The notes under the pieces are model-generated. The model searched no databases, was not told the DNA's origin, and saw only the letters and a program-made list of their open reading frames with translations. A DNA stretch of 64,000 bases from the NCBI RefSeq assembly GCF_003626755.1, contig NZ_RBCJ01000004.1, positions 495,567-559,566 of the forward strand. The letters run 5' to 3'. Position 1 is the stretch's first letter, and each line of letters opens with the position of its first letter. Below, in pieces: positions 25,004 through 35,146 of the stretch. Both the position numbers and the translations under genes were made by a program. The stretch is from Ulvibacterium marinum (lineage in GTDB: Bacteria > Bacteroidota > Bacteroidia > Flavobacteriales > Flavobacteriaceae).

Positions 25004-28000
25004 CTATTTTTTATCCTTTTTATCTTTCTCCGATTTCAAATTCTCTTTATTTTCAAGCGGATTGAACAGGTTACTGAACTTATTGAACTCTCTATTAAAA
25101 ATCAAAGCAACTCCCGTTAAAATCAATTGTCCGTCAATGACGTTCTGATATTCATTTTTACGAAAACCCCTTAATCGAAACCTACCATCTTTGGTCAATA
25201 GGTACTCAAGGCTCACGTTACCAATAATGGGAGTTTCTTCTTGTCCCGTTTGCGCGCTGCCATCAACATCTACAGCACTTCCAGCACTAACAATCAATCG
25301 GTCATTGAACAGTTTTTTCTTTGCATTGATGTTCAGTTGCGTTCGGTCTTGGGGATTGTCACCCTGATAATCGGTAAAACTATCCAGGTCAAAATCCAGC
25401 TCGAAACCATTATTGCCAAAAACCTTATCTGAAAAGGCATTCAGTTCTCCTGATAGCACACGGTTCACATTATCGCGGGCAATAGCGGCGGTGCCTCCAC
25501 CACTTCCATCACTACCAGAATCAGGGAAGAAACGGTTCAATGCCAATAACGAAAATACCTGTTTGTTTAATTCAGATTCTTGTGTGTTGAGTTGCTGTAC
25601 ACGGCTATAAACTGCACCACCAAGAGAACCTTGTACGTCTTCGGGCATATCTAGACCAAAAGAAAGTTCAGGTTTTAGAAGTTCGCCGTCGACATTGAGA
25701 TAGACCAAAAATGGCAGCACTTGCCGGTATTTGGCAGTCACACTAATATCCTCGCCCGAAGTTACCGAAGACATTAGGGGCTCTGCGGAAGTTTCAACAT
25801 TGTAAACGGCCGTAACATCCAATTTAGCATCGGACGGGTCTCCTTGCCAAGTGATGGTACTACCCGGACTAATCTCAAATTTTCGTTTTACCAGATTGTA
25901 AAGACTTGTCTCATAATGGCCTGAGTTCAGTTCGTACCTACCCGTCAAATTGATTCTTCCATTGGGTTCGACACTTAGATTCAAAGCGGCATCGCCTGAA
26001 ACTTGCAGGTTGTCTCCCGTTCGTTCGTCAATGATTATATTGAAAACCGCATCATCGGCAATTTCCAAAATCGTATTCGCATCAAAACCTCTAAATATTG
26101 ACGGCGTTTCCTCTTGGTCATTTCTTGTTAGGATTGCATCGGGATTCTCATTGTTCACAAAGATGACTACACCATCACGTTCTTCTACATCAAGTTGCGA
26201 TTCTGGTACAACATACGTAATATCGGTTACGTCACGAACACGAAGTTTTCCTTCGATCTTGGGAAGTTTTAAATCGCCTTTAATAGCAATATCGGCATTG
26301 ATGCTTGCCGTGCCATAAAACAGTTCATTATCTTCTTTTGTGGAGTTCAATAACTGAAACTTTTCCGCGGTCAACTTCAAGTCAAAGGAAGGATATATAA
26401 GTTCTTTGGTCAAGATGGAACCGGCAATATTGAAGCTATTCCCATTGGCATCGCCAATAGTAAAATCATCCAAATAAAGACCCGAATTGTCTAGCTTCAG
26501 GGTTTCATCGGAAATCTTAAAAGTCGAATTTAAACTGGCTACGTTGAAGCTGGTCTTATTAAATTGGAATTTTCCATCATATTGGGGGTTATCCGTTCTT
26601 CCCGTAACTTTTACGTTTCCGGAAATAGAACCTTCCCCATTTTTAAGACTTCCTTTGGAGAGTTCCTCCACTAGTTTTATATCGAGTTTGCTCAGGGCCA
26701 AATCAAGGTCCAAGTAAGCGCCTTCCGAAGCCGCAGCATAATCGCCCACAAGGTCGAGGTCTAGTCCACCGTCTTTTACGGAAAGGTTGAAATCGTATTC
26801 TGACAAGCCGACGGAAGTTGCGTTCAATTTCAGATTACCTAAGGGATTTCCTAGAACTCCCAACTCGTTTATTTTGAAATCCGCAACGATACCCGAGGCT
26901 TCAAAAGGATTTTCTAAAATAAAACTTCCGTTTACGTCTCCAGAAACTAAGGACTCATCAGGGTTCAGTAGACTCAAAAAGGTCTGTAATTTAAAGTTGT
27001 CAAAGGTCAATCCGAAGTGCTCTTTTTCTATTCCTGAAATAGCATTACTAAGTTCTAGTGATTGAGAATCTCGGCTCAATATCACATTTTTGAATTGCAA
27101 CAACCTATCGGCAATCGTGATTTGATTGTCTTGCGGAATCGACCACTTCTTTTTATTGAACAACAACCCATTGGAATTGATGTGAAGTTGGGCGGTATCT
27201 TTTACCAGTCGCATTTCAGAAGCAATATGTACCAATTTCTCATTGTCATCGAAAGAACTGAAATCAAGCAGCAATTCTTTGTTCTTCAAATTTCCATCAA
27301 ACAGCGTTTTTTTAATATAGATGGGGTCCGAATTCAGATTTGCGAAACCTGCGGTAAAATTGAAATCGGTAGCGTTGCCGTTCACGATGATTTTCAAACT
27401 ATCCAAATCAGTACCATTGTAGCGGGCAAAAGGCACGAAAAGTTCAGCAGATATTTTTCTGGTAACAGCATCGAAATCGGCATGAACCGTGATGGAATCG
27501 AGCTGCTGTATATCCCTAAAAAATACCTCTGTCAAAATGGGAATCGGTCTTAAGGAAACATCCAAAGTTGCGTTTATAGGTTTTACAATAGAATCCTTTT
27601 CAATAGCGGTCTCAAAATAGCCTTTGAACTGTCGCTGCAATGAGAAACTAACTTGGTTGGGAGATGCGTTCGATTTCAAGGCGAGCTCTAAAAATTTGCT
27701 ATCTACATCCAACAAAGTATTAGTCTCATCAATTTTGGCGGTAAGTTGTAACTGCCCCAATTGATATTGTTCATTGTCATAAACCGCGATACCTTCGGCA
27801 ACCGATGCGTTCAATGTAAAGTCTTTTGCATTCCCTTTAAAAACTCCGTTCAATTTTGCGCCGACCTTGATATTTTCTTGCGTGACACCCAAAGCAAAAA
27901 GGTCAGCTCCGATAAGCTCCACGTAGAACTTAATATTTGAATTTATGGAGTCTAAATCGACTTTGGTGTCAGCGGTAAGGTTCAAATTCTCATCCTTAAA

Positions 28001-29998
28001 ACTCAGGTCGATGTCGCCTTTTCCAGCTATGATTTTTCCATTTAGGGATAGGTTTGAAAAATCGTATCCGTTAAGTTCCAATTGTGAAAAATCGGAATTC
28101 AAAGTAGCGTTCAAACTATTGATTTCGGTTCCGCTCCCTTTGGCACCCATAGTAAAAGAGACTTTACCCAATTGTTCGTTTTTGAGTAATCGGTTTAGTT
28201 GTAAGCTATCAACCTTTAAAATGGCATCAAATTGAAGTTGATTTTGATTGGAATAGTTTCCCGTAAGCTGTGCCCTACCTTCCGGAATTTGCAAGAGCGC
28301 GTCAGCATCAATATCATTTATAGTTCCCATGGCGGAAACGGTAATATCTACCGTTTTAGGTAAGGAGATTCCCAATTCCTCTTCGGAAACAAAATTCAGT
28401 AGGTCTTTACGCGTGCTAATCGCTTTGATATCCTTTAAATCAAAAGAAAGGGAATCCGGTTCCAAAAGATTGAACACTTTTCCCTCGGCAGAAAGGGAAG
28501 TTTGCTTGCCCCAATGAATTTGCATTTGGTTTAGCAGAAGTTCTTTTAAAGTGCCGTTTGCTGAGATACTTCCCTCAACAGAATTTTTTGCCGCTTTTAC
28601 AAAGTTTTCATTTTCGGAAAGAGTGGGTTGAAAAATCAAGGCATCTTGGAGTGCTAAATTTAAATTCGGAATGTTAAGTTGAATACTTGTCTGCTCCGGA
28701 CTATTAATGAGTTCATATAAAGAGGAATAGTTTATACCCAAATCGCCATAAACCGAACTGTTATTCGTTTGAAGTTTGAAGTTTGAAACGGTTGCAGCCG
28801 TATCGTTTATTTGACCTTCGAAAGAGAAATCTTTCAAGTGAAATCCACTTTGTTCTTTGAAGGAAAACGTGGTCAATTCTAAGTTGGCTTTTTTAGCTGC
28901 GTAGGTTACATCGGTAAAATCAATCGCCAAATTGAAAATAGAAATATTGTTTGCATCAAAACCTTTTTTCGCATCCTCAGGAATTACTGATTGATATTGT
29001 ATTCGGTTATTTTCAAGGGTAATTCTATCTGCTGTAATAATATAATCTGGCCATTCAAAATTCGTAGCCGTTGCCTCGGTAAGCAAACTGTCTTGCGATT
29101 GAGTCGGATTACTAGGGAGTTTTAAAGTAAACGTTGAATTTTTGAGAGAAACCAAATCTACATTGATATCATTCCTTGCTAAATCTGCCTTAGGCAGTTC
29201 CATGAAAAAATCGCCAAGAGCTGCTTTAAAAAGAATGTTCTCGGGAAGGTTGTTATAATCGATTTCAACATTTTGAATGGCGAGCTGCTCCAAAACTAAA
29301 TAAGGCAATTGGGTCTCTGTAGAATCTTCGGTAGCAACAAAAGGTTTTAGCTGTTTATAACATATTCGGCTGTCATTAAATTCCAACTTATCGACCTTGA
29401 ATACCTGACCGTTGAAATCGGTTTCGTCTGCATCTAAAAGGAGTTTGCCGATTCGTATTTGGCTTTCTATTCCCAAATAAACGTCCTTATAGTTGATAGC
29501 AACATCGGTAAGGTCGATGGTACCGATATCGATTTGCATGGGTTCCGAAGTATCTTCGGTGGCTAAAGTATCCGCACCAACAAACGCTTCCATTAAAAAA
29601 TTGAAATTAAAGTTCTCTGAAGTATCCGATCGGCTAATGTTGGCTCTTAGTCCATTCCACTCCAGTGCTTTTAAATCCAAAGTGTTCCCAAAAATCAATG
29701 GAGATAAAGCAAGGTTAGCTTCAAGGGATTTCGAATAGACCAAAGTATCTCCTATTTTATCCTCCAAATACATTCCCTCTAAAAAAACATTCCCCGAAAA
29801 GGTTACGAAAAGACGGTCTATTTCAACTTTCGTATCCGTTTTATTAGAAACGTATTTCGTCAACTTACTAACAATAATATCTTGCCCCCACGGACTTCTT
29901 ATGAAGAGAACCAAGACAATAAAAAGTATTAGCAGGCCTATTATAAACCTGACGAACCGCCTGAGAAGTTTACTGTATTTTGTATTTTTCTTACTCAT
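25004..29998 (-). CDS. tamB: TamB translocation/assembly protein (DUF490)
   Basis: This 1664-residue protein has one N-terminal membrane span (FIIGLLILFIVLVLFI) and then a very long run of short beta strands, as in the TamB/AsmA bridge-like family. The last ~450 residues are the conserved DUF490 region (INLTGRYELNSGHYETSLYN, WQGDPSDAKLDVTAVYNVET, VFSLLALNRFFPD, LTKDGRFRLRGFRKNEY). It spans the periplasm between inner membrane and TamL. The family is implicated in lipid transport to, and assembly of, the outer membrane. It is the first gene of the tamB-tamL unit. Confidence 0.92.
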   Translation of the reverse strand: MSKKNTKYSKLLRRFVRFIIGLLILFIVLVLFIRSPWGQDIIVSKLTKYVSNKTDTKVEIDRLFVTFSGNVFLEGMYLEDKIGDTLVYSKSLEANLALSPLIFGNTLDLKALEWNGLRANISRSDTSENFNFNFLMEAFVGADTLATEDTSEPMQIDIGTIDLTDVAINYKDVYLGIESQIRIGKLLLDADETDFNGQVFKVDKLEFNDSRICYKQLKPFVATEDSTETQLPYLVLEQLAIQNVEIDYNNLPENILFKAALGDFFMELPKADLARNDINVDLVSLKNSTFTLKLPSNPTQSQDSLLTEATATNFEWPDYIITADRITLENNRIQYQSVIPEDAKKGFDANNISIFNLAIDFTDVTYAAKKANLELTTFSFKEQSGFHLKDFSFEGQINDTAATVSNFKLQTNNSSVYGDLGINYSSLYELINSPEQTSIQLNIPNLNLALQDALIFQPTLSENENFVKAAKNSVEGSISANGTLKELLLNQMQIHWGKQTSLSAEGKVFNLLEPDSLSFDLKDIKAISTRKDLLNFVSEEELGISLPKTVDITVSAMGTINDIDADALLQIPEGRAQLTGNYSNQNQLQFDAILKVDSLQLNRLLKNEQLGKVSFTMGAKGSGTEINSLNATLNSDFSQLELNGYDFSNLSLNGKIIAGKGDIDLSFKDENLNLTADTKVDLDSINSNIKFYVELIGADLFALGVTQENIKVGAKLNGVFKGNAKDFTLNASVAEGIAVYDNEQYQLGQLQLTAKIDETNTLLDVDSKFLELALKSNASPNQVSFSLQRQFKGYFETAIEKDSIVKPINATLDVSLRPIPILTEVFFRDIQQLDSITVHADFDAVTRKISAELFVPFARYNGTDLDSLKIIVNGNATDFNFTAGFANLNSDPIYIKKTLFDGNLKNKELLLDFSSFDDNEKLVHIASEMRLVKDTAQLHINSNGLLFNKKKWSIPQDNQITIADRLLQFKNVILSRDSQSLELSNAISGIEKEHFGLTFDNFKLQTFLSLLNPDESLVSGDVNGSFILENPFEASGIVADFKINELGVLGNPLGNLKLNATSVGLSEYDFNLSVKDGGLDLDLVGDYAAASEGAYLDLDLALSKLDIKLVEELSKGSLKNGEGSISGNVKVTGRTDNPQYDGKFQFNKTSFNVASLNSTFKISDETLKLDNSGLYLDDFTIGDANGNSFNIAGSILTKELIYPSFDLKLTAEKFQLLNSTKEDNELFYGTASINADIAIKGDLKLPKIEGKLRVRDVTDITYVVPESQLDVEERDGVVIFVNNENPDAILTRNDQEETPSIFRGFDANTILEIADDAVFNIIIDERTGDNLQVSGDAALNLSVEPNGRINLTGRYELNSGHYETSLYNLVKRKFEISPGSTITWQGDPSDAKLDVTAVYNVETSAEPLMSSVTSGEDISVTAKYRQVLPFLVYLNVDGELLKPELSFGLDMPEDVQGSLGGAVYSRVQQLNTQESELNKQVFSLLALNRFFPDSGSDGSGGGTAAIARDNVNRVLSGELNAFSDKVFGNNGFELDFDLDSFTDYQGDNPQDRTQLNINAKKKLFNDRLIVSAGSAVDVDGSAQTGQEETPIIGNVSLEYLLTKDGRFRLRGFRKNEYQNVIDGQLILTGVALIFNREFNKFSNLFNPLENKENLKSEKDKKDKK

Positions 29999-30613
29999 AA
30001 ATAGAGGTCATCACACGTATAACCTATATACGTAAGGTAGTTGTTTTTAGAAGGAGATTTGGTTGAAATAAATGTAATGATCCAGTAACATATGCTTGTT
30101 CAGCCTATTACCTGTAAAAAGAACATAGTATTCATAGAACCTTCGCCAAAACTCAGAAATTTATAACTATTAATGATATAAAAATGAGAAGAAGAATAAT
30201 TATAATTTAAACATTATAATGCCTCCTTTTTAATATTTTTCTTGCCTTTAGCTTACTCAACTTTATTTTTTTCAAAACTAAGTAGCAAGTTGAAGTATGA
30301 TGTACTCAAATGATTAATTGATTGTCTCGAAAGGAATGTTCAGATATCATTCGAACAAGAGATAGTTAAGCTAACCTACGAAAGGATTTGTACTAGGCAA
30401 ATTCCATGTTATTTATGCCTATATTTATCCCCCTTGGATACGGTAAAAAAGACTGGGTAAAATTAGTACAATTGAACGCTTACCTTCATCATCTTCCAAA
30501 TTTTATATCACCTCGGGGTAAGTCTACTAGGCATTTAAAAGAAAAATAGTTTGATTTCGAGATAAGCCTAGGAGCATTTTACATCTCGAATATCTCGTTA
30601 AATCAAATTTAAT
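29999..30613. other. 615-base divergent intergenic region
   Basis: This separates tamB (minus) from the CotH-type gene (plus). It is very AT-rich, with no reading frame that I can support; the longest candidate (~47 codons near 30409) lacks recognisable features. A CGAGAT...ATCTCG inverted repeat with a long loop lies just before the CotH start (~30559-30598) and may be regulatory. I see no tRNA or clear RNA motif. Confidence 0.4.
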
Positions 30614-32068
30614 ATGCGAATAAGCCGAATAATATCATTATTAATACTCTTTCTGGTTTTGACTTTAAATGGTATTTCTGCACAATCCGTTAAGGGTAAA
30701 AAGGGAAGTTTTGCCATCGATAAGACCAATAAGATGATTGTCTGGCATGAGGCTAATCTTGACTCCATATCCGCAGTAAAAAATAGCATCACACAATTCA
30801 AGTTTGGGAAGAAGTTTTTGTTGACCGATTCGCTTTCACAACTTTCGCATACGAGAAAAATTAAAGTCCGGCAGAAAAAAAAGGCCTATTCACTTTATAC
30901 GACCAGACTCCCTTTGATCCAGATTCGCGTTGATACTAGCATCAATAAAAACACCAAAGTGCCTGCTCGTTTTACCTATTTCAATAAGAACAAATTGGTC
31001 AAAACCGTTGTGGGTATTGAGTACCGAGGAAACCTTTCGCTGACCTTTCCTAAAAAATCAAAGGATTTGGAGTTTTGGAGCGACAGTCTCTCGCAAGATT
31101 CAAAAGATTTCACCTTTAAAAGTCTACGAAATGATGATGATTGGATTCTTGACGGACTTTATAACGAACCGTTACGAATACGCTCGTATATCGCCAATAA
31201 CATTTGGCTAGCCATGCACCAACCGCATTACCAATCAAAGGAACCAACTGCCAAGAGCGGAATCGATTCAGAATTGGTCGAGGTTTTTAGGAATACCCAA
31301 TACAACGGCATACACGCATTGACGGAATCCGTAGACCGAAAGCTGCTTCAGCTTAAGAAAAATGATGAAAATGGTATACACGGAGAGTTGTTCAAGGCAT
31401 CTTCGTATGAAGGCGGACCCTCGTTTAAGAAAGCCCCTGAATACAGGAATTTATTTCCACATTGGGCGGGTTTTGAGATGGAGTACCCCGTAATAGAGTA
31501 TCGTTCGCATTGGGATGATTTGTCCGTTTTGGTAAGCCTTGTCGTAAAAGGTACTGATGAAGAATTTGCTTCGGATATTGCAAACAAACTCGACCTCGAC
31601 AACACCATTGACTATTTTCTTTTCGTCAACCTGATGAGGGCTACCGATAACTTGGGGAAGAATTATTACATCGCCAGATATGATGCGGAAAGTAAGTATT
31701 TCTTCGTGCCGTGGGACCTTGACGGAGTAATGGGAATTATTCAGGCTGGAAAGCGAATTTCCACCACCGATGATATTTTAAGCAATGGATTATTTGATAG
31801 GCTTTTACGTGTGAATCCTGAAAACTATAAGAGTAGGCTTGTCTCCCGTTGGGAAGAACTACGAAAGACTATTTTCAGCAATGAAAACCTACTTGCACGA
31901 ATCGATTCAAGCTATAATATGCTTACTGAGGAAAAAGTTTATGAACGCGAATATACTATCTGGCAAAACGAAGTGTCAATGGACGACCATTATGAATACC
32001 TCACCAACTGGCTGAAAGACCGACTACTTTTTTTAGACCAGCATTTTGAGACACTAAAGGAAAATTAA
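30614..32068 (+). CDS. CotH-family protein (CotH kinase-like)
   Basis: This 484-residue protein has a signal peptide (IISLLILFLVLTLNGISAQ). The CotH domain has the characteristic VVGIEYRGNLSLTFPKKS near residue 140, LRNDDDWILDGLYNEPLRIR, a central ALTESVDRKLLQL block, and the catalytic-region signature FLFVNLMRATDNLGKNYY followed by FVPWDLDGVMGI. Some bacterial and fungal CotH proteins are atypical kinases that phosphorylate secreted proteins; whether this one does is unknown. The DLDG acidic pair is present. It is probably exported. It is convergent with the phosphoesterase gene, sharing four bases. Confidence 0.85.
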   Translation: MRISRIISLLILFLVLTLNGISAQSVKGKKGSFAIDKTNKMIVWHEANLDSISAVKNSITQFKFGKKFLLTDSLSQLSHTRKIKVRQKKKAYSLYTTRLPLIQIRVDTSINKNTKVPARFTYFNKNKLVKTVVGIEYRGNLSLTFPKKSKDLEFWSDSLSQDSKDFTFKSLRNDDDWILDGLYNEPLRIRSYIANNIWLAMHQPHYQSKEPTAKSGIDSELVEVFRNTQYNGIHALTESVDRKLLQLKKNDENGIHGELFKASSYEGGPSFKKAPEYRNLFPHWAGFEMEYPVIEYRSHWDDLSVLVSLVVKGTDEEFASDIANKLDLDNTIDYFLFVNLMRATDNLGKNYYIARYDAESKYFFVPWDLDGVMGIIQAGKRISTTDDILSNGLFDRLLRVNPENYKSRLVSRWEELRKTIFSNENLLARIDSSYNMLTEEKVYEREYTIWQNEVSMDDHYEYLTNWLKDRLLFLDQHFETLKEN

Positions 32069-33177
32069 AGCCGGGTTTTGTTTCCCAAATCGTCTACAAT
32101 GTATTCGATGCCTTTCTCAATAAGTAATCCTTTGGTTTCTCCGCTGAACTTTTGGTAGCCATGCGAAACATCGATTCGTATTATTTTTCCCTTGTATCCT
32201 TTTGAAACACTATCTACAACAGTATGGCCTAGCACCATTTTTTCTGCCTTGTAATACAAAAGTACTTGGTCTATTTCACTTTGTACTTTAGCTGTAGCCT
32301 CCGGTTTTTGACCTATCAAACCTCGATACCAAAACGGACCTTTGGAACTGTACAAAAACTGAGTTACGCTATCCTTCTCATAATCTTCGCGATGATGGGT
32401 CGAACGGACTTGATGGTTGATTTCCTTAAGGTTTAATTGGTAGTTTAGAATTTCCGAGGACAATCCCCCGTGAACAAAAAGATAGTCCCCTATTTTTTCA
32501 ATCACATTTTTAGTGGCCAACCACTTTGCAATTTCCGATTTCTCAGAATACAAATACTTTAGCGCTTCGGTGTTGTTCTGCTTCCCGCTTATCTCTTGGG
32601 CGACTTTAAGATACTTGCCTTGATTGTAACGGTGGTCTCCGTGAAAATTCATCACTTCATGATTCCCCAGAACAAAATGCACCTTCCCTCCTTTCAACTC
32701 GGCTTGCTGTTCTAGTTTATAAATGAGCCATAAAACTTGGGTAACATTTTTGCCTCTATCCACAAAATCGCCCACTAATACGAGATGGCCTTTGTCGAAA
32801 ATCCAATTGAAATTTTCATCTATAATTTGATTGCATTGCAGGAAGCCGGCAAAGGCATCGAACTTTCCTTCAATGTCTGATATCGCTATTAATTTCTCTG
32901 GAAATTCATAGTTGCTTTTAGGAATGGCATACTTCGGGCGAATCGACACGAAGAACTCATCCACTGACTGGTTCGCGACACTTACTCCTATCGAATCTAA
33001 ATCATACTGAATTGTTTTGACCAGCTTATTTTCCCGAGAAACTTCGTAGAGTGTATCGTTTATAAGATAAGGTCCATCTTGACCCTCAAGCTGAATGGAC
33101 TTGGGTTGTTGTTGAGAAACCAGAAAATGAAAAGAAAATAAAGCGACCCATAGAGCAGCTACTTTCAACGCATTCAT
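32065..33177 (-). CDS. Exported calcineurin-like metallophosphoesterase
   Basis: I chose the ATG at 33177 because it starts directly with a signal peptide (MNALKVAALWVALFSFHFLV); two ATGs 5 and 12 codons upstream are possible. The 370-residue protein carries the five-block metallophosphatase signature: ISDIEGKF (DxxG variant of DxH), LVGDFVDRGK (GDxxDRG), VLGNHEVM (GNHE), FVHGGLS and LGHTVV. It probably hydrolyses a phosphoester in the periplasm. Its last bases overlap the end of the convergent CotH-type gene (TTAA shared at 32065-32068). Confidence 0.85.
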   Translation of the reverse strand: MNALKVAALWVALFSFHFLVSQQQPKSIQLEGQDGPYLINDTLYEVSRENKLVKTIQYDLDSIGVSVANQSVDEFFVSIRPKYAIPKSNYEFPEKLIAISDIEGKFDAFAGFLQCNQIIDENFNWIFDKGHLVLVGDFVDRGKNVTQVLWLIYKLEQQAELKGGKVHFVLGNHEVMNFHGDHRYNQGKYLKVAQEISGKQNNTEALKYLYSEKSEIAKWLATKNVIEKIGDYLFVHGGLSSEILNYQLNLKEINHQVRSTHHREDYEKDSVTQFLYSSKGPFWYRGLIGQKPEATAKVQSEIDQVLLYYKAEKMVLGHTVVDSVSKGYKGKIIRIDVSHGYQKFSGETKGLLIEKGIEYIVDDLGNKTRL

Positions 33178-33363
33178 TTTGTTTTGCAGCATTATGTCAC
33201 CCCTACTTCCCATTCATATGTTTTTAGTAAAAGTACTCAAAATAGAATTGCAGCGATTACTGTTCATAGGCTTGGGAAGAACTAATTTTCTCAAAATTCC
33301 TACTGCATAAAACCTAAAAAACATATTATGTTTAATGGATGATAGCGAGTCTTTAGTTTGAGC

Positions 33364-33389
33364 GTCAATCTAAAATTTGATAACGTCAA
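33364..33389 (+). promoter_or_regulatory. Direct repeat GTCAA-N16-GTCAA, putative operator
   Basis: AGCGTCAAT (from 33361) and AACGTCAAA (from 33382) have an exact 21-bp period, and the second ends 68 bases before the start of the DUF2383-like gene. It is the third instance of this arrangement in the window, with the AGCGTCAA half-site identical to those at 424 and 12328. Confidence 0.5.
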
Positions 33390-33456
33390 AGAAATCAGTT
33401 AAAAACTTTCATATTGCTTTTATAAATAAGGTATTAATCAAAAAATAAAATTAGAG

Positions 33457-33888
33457 ATGAGTTATTCACAAGTAGTAGATTTATTAAATGATTTGTTGGA
33501 AGTTCATTACCACGCCGAGAACACTTATAAGAAGGGAATTGAGCATGTAGATGATGAAACACTCAAATCGTTTTTCGTAGTAAAGGCTGCGGAAAAAGCT
33601 AGTATGGTAAATGAGTTGACCGATATTATTATAAGACTCAATGGTACTCCCCTAAAGGTGGGACTGCCTTCACAAACCGCAAGCAAAATTTGGTCAGACG
33701 TACTTTTATTCTTTAAGGGGAATAGCAAAGTTGCCATCATAGAGGAATGTAAAAAAGCTGAGAAAATAGTTCTTAATCAGTACGAGGAAGTTTTAAAACA
33801 CAGCTCCATCACTGATTTTAATAGAGAAATTTTAGTAGGACAGCATAGAGAAATTGAAGAAGGTATTGCGAGTTCTTTTACTATGTAA
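33457..33888 (+). CDS. Second DUF2383-like four-helix-bundle protein
   Basis: This 143-residue protein has the same layout as the protein at 11723: LLNDLLEVHYHAENTYKKG in helix 1, LKSFFVVKAAEKASMVNELTD in helix 2, a short SKIWSDVLLFFKG segment and two more helices. The two are clearly diverged paralogues. The role is unknown; a stress function is suggested by the shared upstream repeat with two other stress-type loci. It stands alone. Confidence 0.8.
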   Translation: MSYSQVVDLLNDLLEVHYHAENTYKKGIEHVDDETLKSFFVVKAAEKASMVNELTDIIIRLNGTPLKVGLPSQTASKIWSDVLLFFKGNSKVAIIEECKKAEKIVLNQYEEVLKHSSITDFNREILVGQHREIEEGIASSFTM

Positions 33889-34052
33889 TTCGCGAGTTTA
33901 CCTAACGACGAATTGTTCAATTGAACTTCGTTAACAGGCTTATGTCCGAAATAAAGAGTGTATAGCACAATATATTTCTGACATAAGCTTTTCTGCCACA
34001 TATAATTACCAAGGAATAATCAGCAAGCAAACTAATCAGAAATTAAAATCGC

Positions 34053-34463
34053 ATGAAATTCAAACGAAAAACGATCGCCAAAGGATTTATCATTGCAGGA
34101 CTCATGAATATGTCGGTACTGGTTTTTTCAAGATTCTTTACAAATAAAGTCATCAACGAAACAGACCCCGATGTTATGTCAAACTTCGGGCTTGTTATGA
34201 TAGTTGTATGGGGATTGGCCTATATTTCCGTTGCAAAAACCTATCAAAATGTTACGTGGCTTATCGGTATCTTTGCCTTTGAAAAACTTATTTATGGAAT
34301 CACTTGGGCTAAATGGATTTTTACAAATAACCTTGCAACTGTTTTTGAGAAAGATGCCATGGCGGGAATGTTCTATGCTGTGTATGGGGTCAACGATTGG
34401 CTTTTTTGCGTGTTCTTCTCCATCGTGTTTTTTCCTTTGATGAAGGCTAACAACTCGGGATAG
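34053..34463 (+). CDS. Hypothetical four-span membrane protein
   Basis: This 136-residue protein has about four spans: residues ~10-28 (GFIIAGLMNMSVLVFSRFF), 45-62 (FGLVMIVVWGLAYISVA), 68-92 (TWLIGIFAFEKLIYGITWA) and 110-130 (FYAVYGVNDWLFCVFFSIVF). The basic N-terminus (MKFKRKT) suggests the first loop faces the cytosol. No family is recognised. It has its own leader after the DUF2383-like gene. Confidence 0.6.
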   Translation: MKFKRKTIAKGFIIAGLMNMSVLVFSRFFTNKVINETDPDVMSNFGLVMIVVWGLAYISVAKTYQNVTWLIGIFAFEKLIYGITWAKWIFTNNLATVFEKDAMAGMFYAVYGVNDWLFCVFFSIVFFPLMKANNSG

Positions 34464-34592
34464 AACTATCATTTATGAATATTCAAATTTGTTACCCTAA
34501 ACATGGATAAAGGACCAGCCCTAGCTAAAGCTCCGAGTACAATCCACTTTTTAAATTTTCCCATGTCATTAGTGCATCTCGACTTTGAACTC

Positions 34593-35033
34593 TTAAGATT
34601 TAGTCCACACTTCCAAGGCTTCCGTTCTTAATAGCTGGGTCATCTTAAACTCGCTTCGTCGTGCGGTACTATCCATATCAAGGTATGATTTTGAATAGGT
34701 GAAACCATGCTGCTGCGCGTCTTCCGCAGAAGTTCCGTAATAAATAGCCTTAAATTTTGCCCAATGACAAGCTCCAAGACACATCATACAAGGTTCACAA
34801 CTTGTATAAAGAATACATTCTTTCAAATTATCTTTACCTATGGTCTGGCAAGCAATTTGTATCGCCAATAGTTCCGCGTGTTGTGTGAGGTCATCCTTTC
34901 CTTTCACTAAATTATGAACCTTACATACGATTTCGTCGTTTCTAACGATGACGGCTCCAAAAGCCCCTCCTCCGTCAGCGTCTCTTCCTTGAATGGCCTT
35001 TTCAATTGCTAAACTCATATGGTGTTCGTTCAT
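34593..35033 (-). CDS. Nucleoside/guanine deaminase (CMP/dCMP deaminase fold)
   Basis: This 146-residue protein has the zinc deaminase signature: HAELLAIQIA (His and catalytic Glu) and TSCEPCMMCLGACHW (two Cys, PCxxC). The N-terminal DGGGAFGAVIVRNDEIV is the substrate-side strand and turn. The length and CLGA pattern fit guanine deaminase of the GuaD/YwkA type, though other nucleobase deaminases look similar. It likely converts guanine to xanthine in purine salvage. It stands alone, 114 bases from the aldehyde dehydrogenase gene. Confidence 0.8.
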   Translation of the reverse strand: MNEHHMSLAIEKAIQGRDADGGGAFGAVIVRNDEIVCKVHNLVKGKDDLTQHAELLAIQIACQTIGKDNLKECILYTSCEPCMMCLGACHWAKFKAIYYGTSAEDAQQHGFTYSKSYLDMDSTARRSEFKMTQLLRTEALEVWTKS

Positions 35034-35146
35034 AACCGTATTATTTCAAAGTTCTTTGTGTTATAAAAGTACAAACCCAGGAACTTACATTGTGCATGTC
35101 AGAATTCCTAGGCTGTATTCTACTTTAAAAACTATGCCTTAAGCAA

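Noticed and set aside
30409..30552. Short open frame in the tamB-CotH gap
   Set aside because: About 47 codons with no recognised motif and no clear initiation signal; likely chance.
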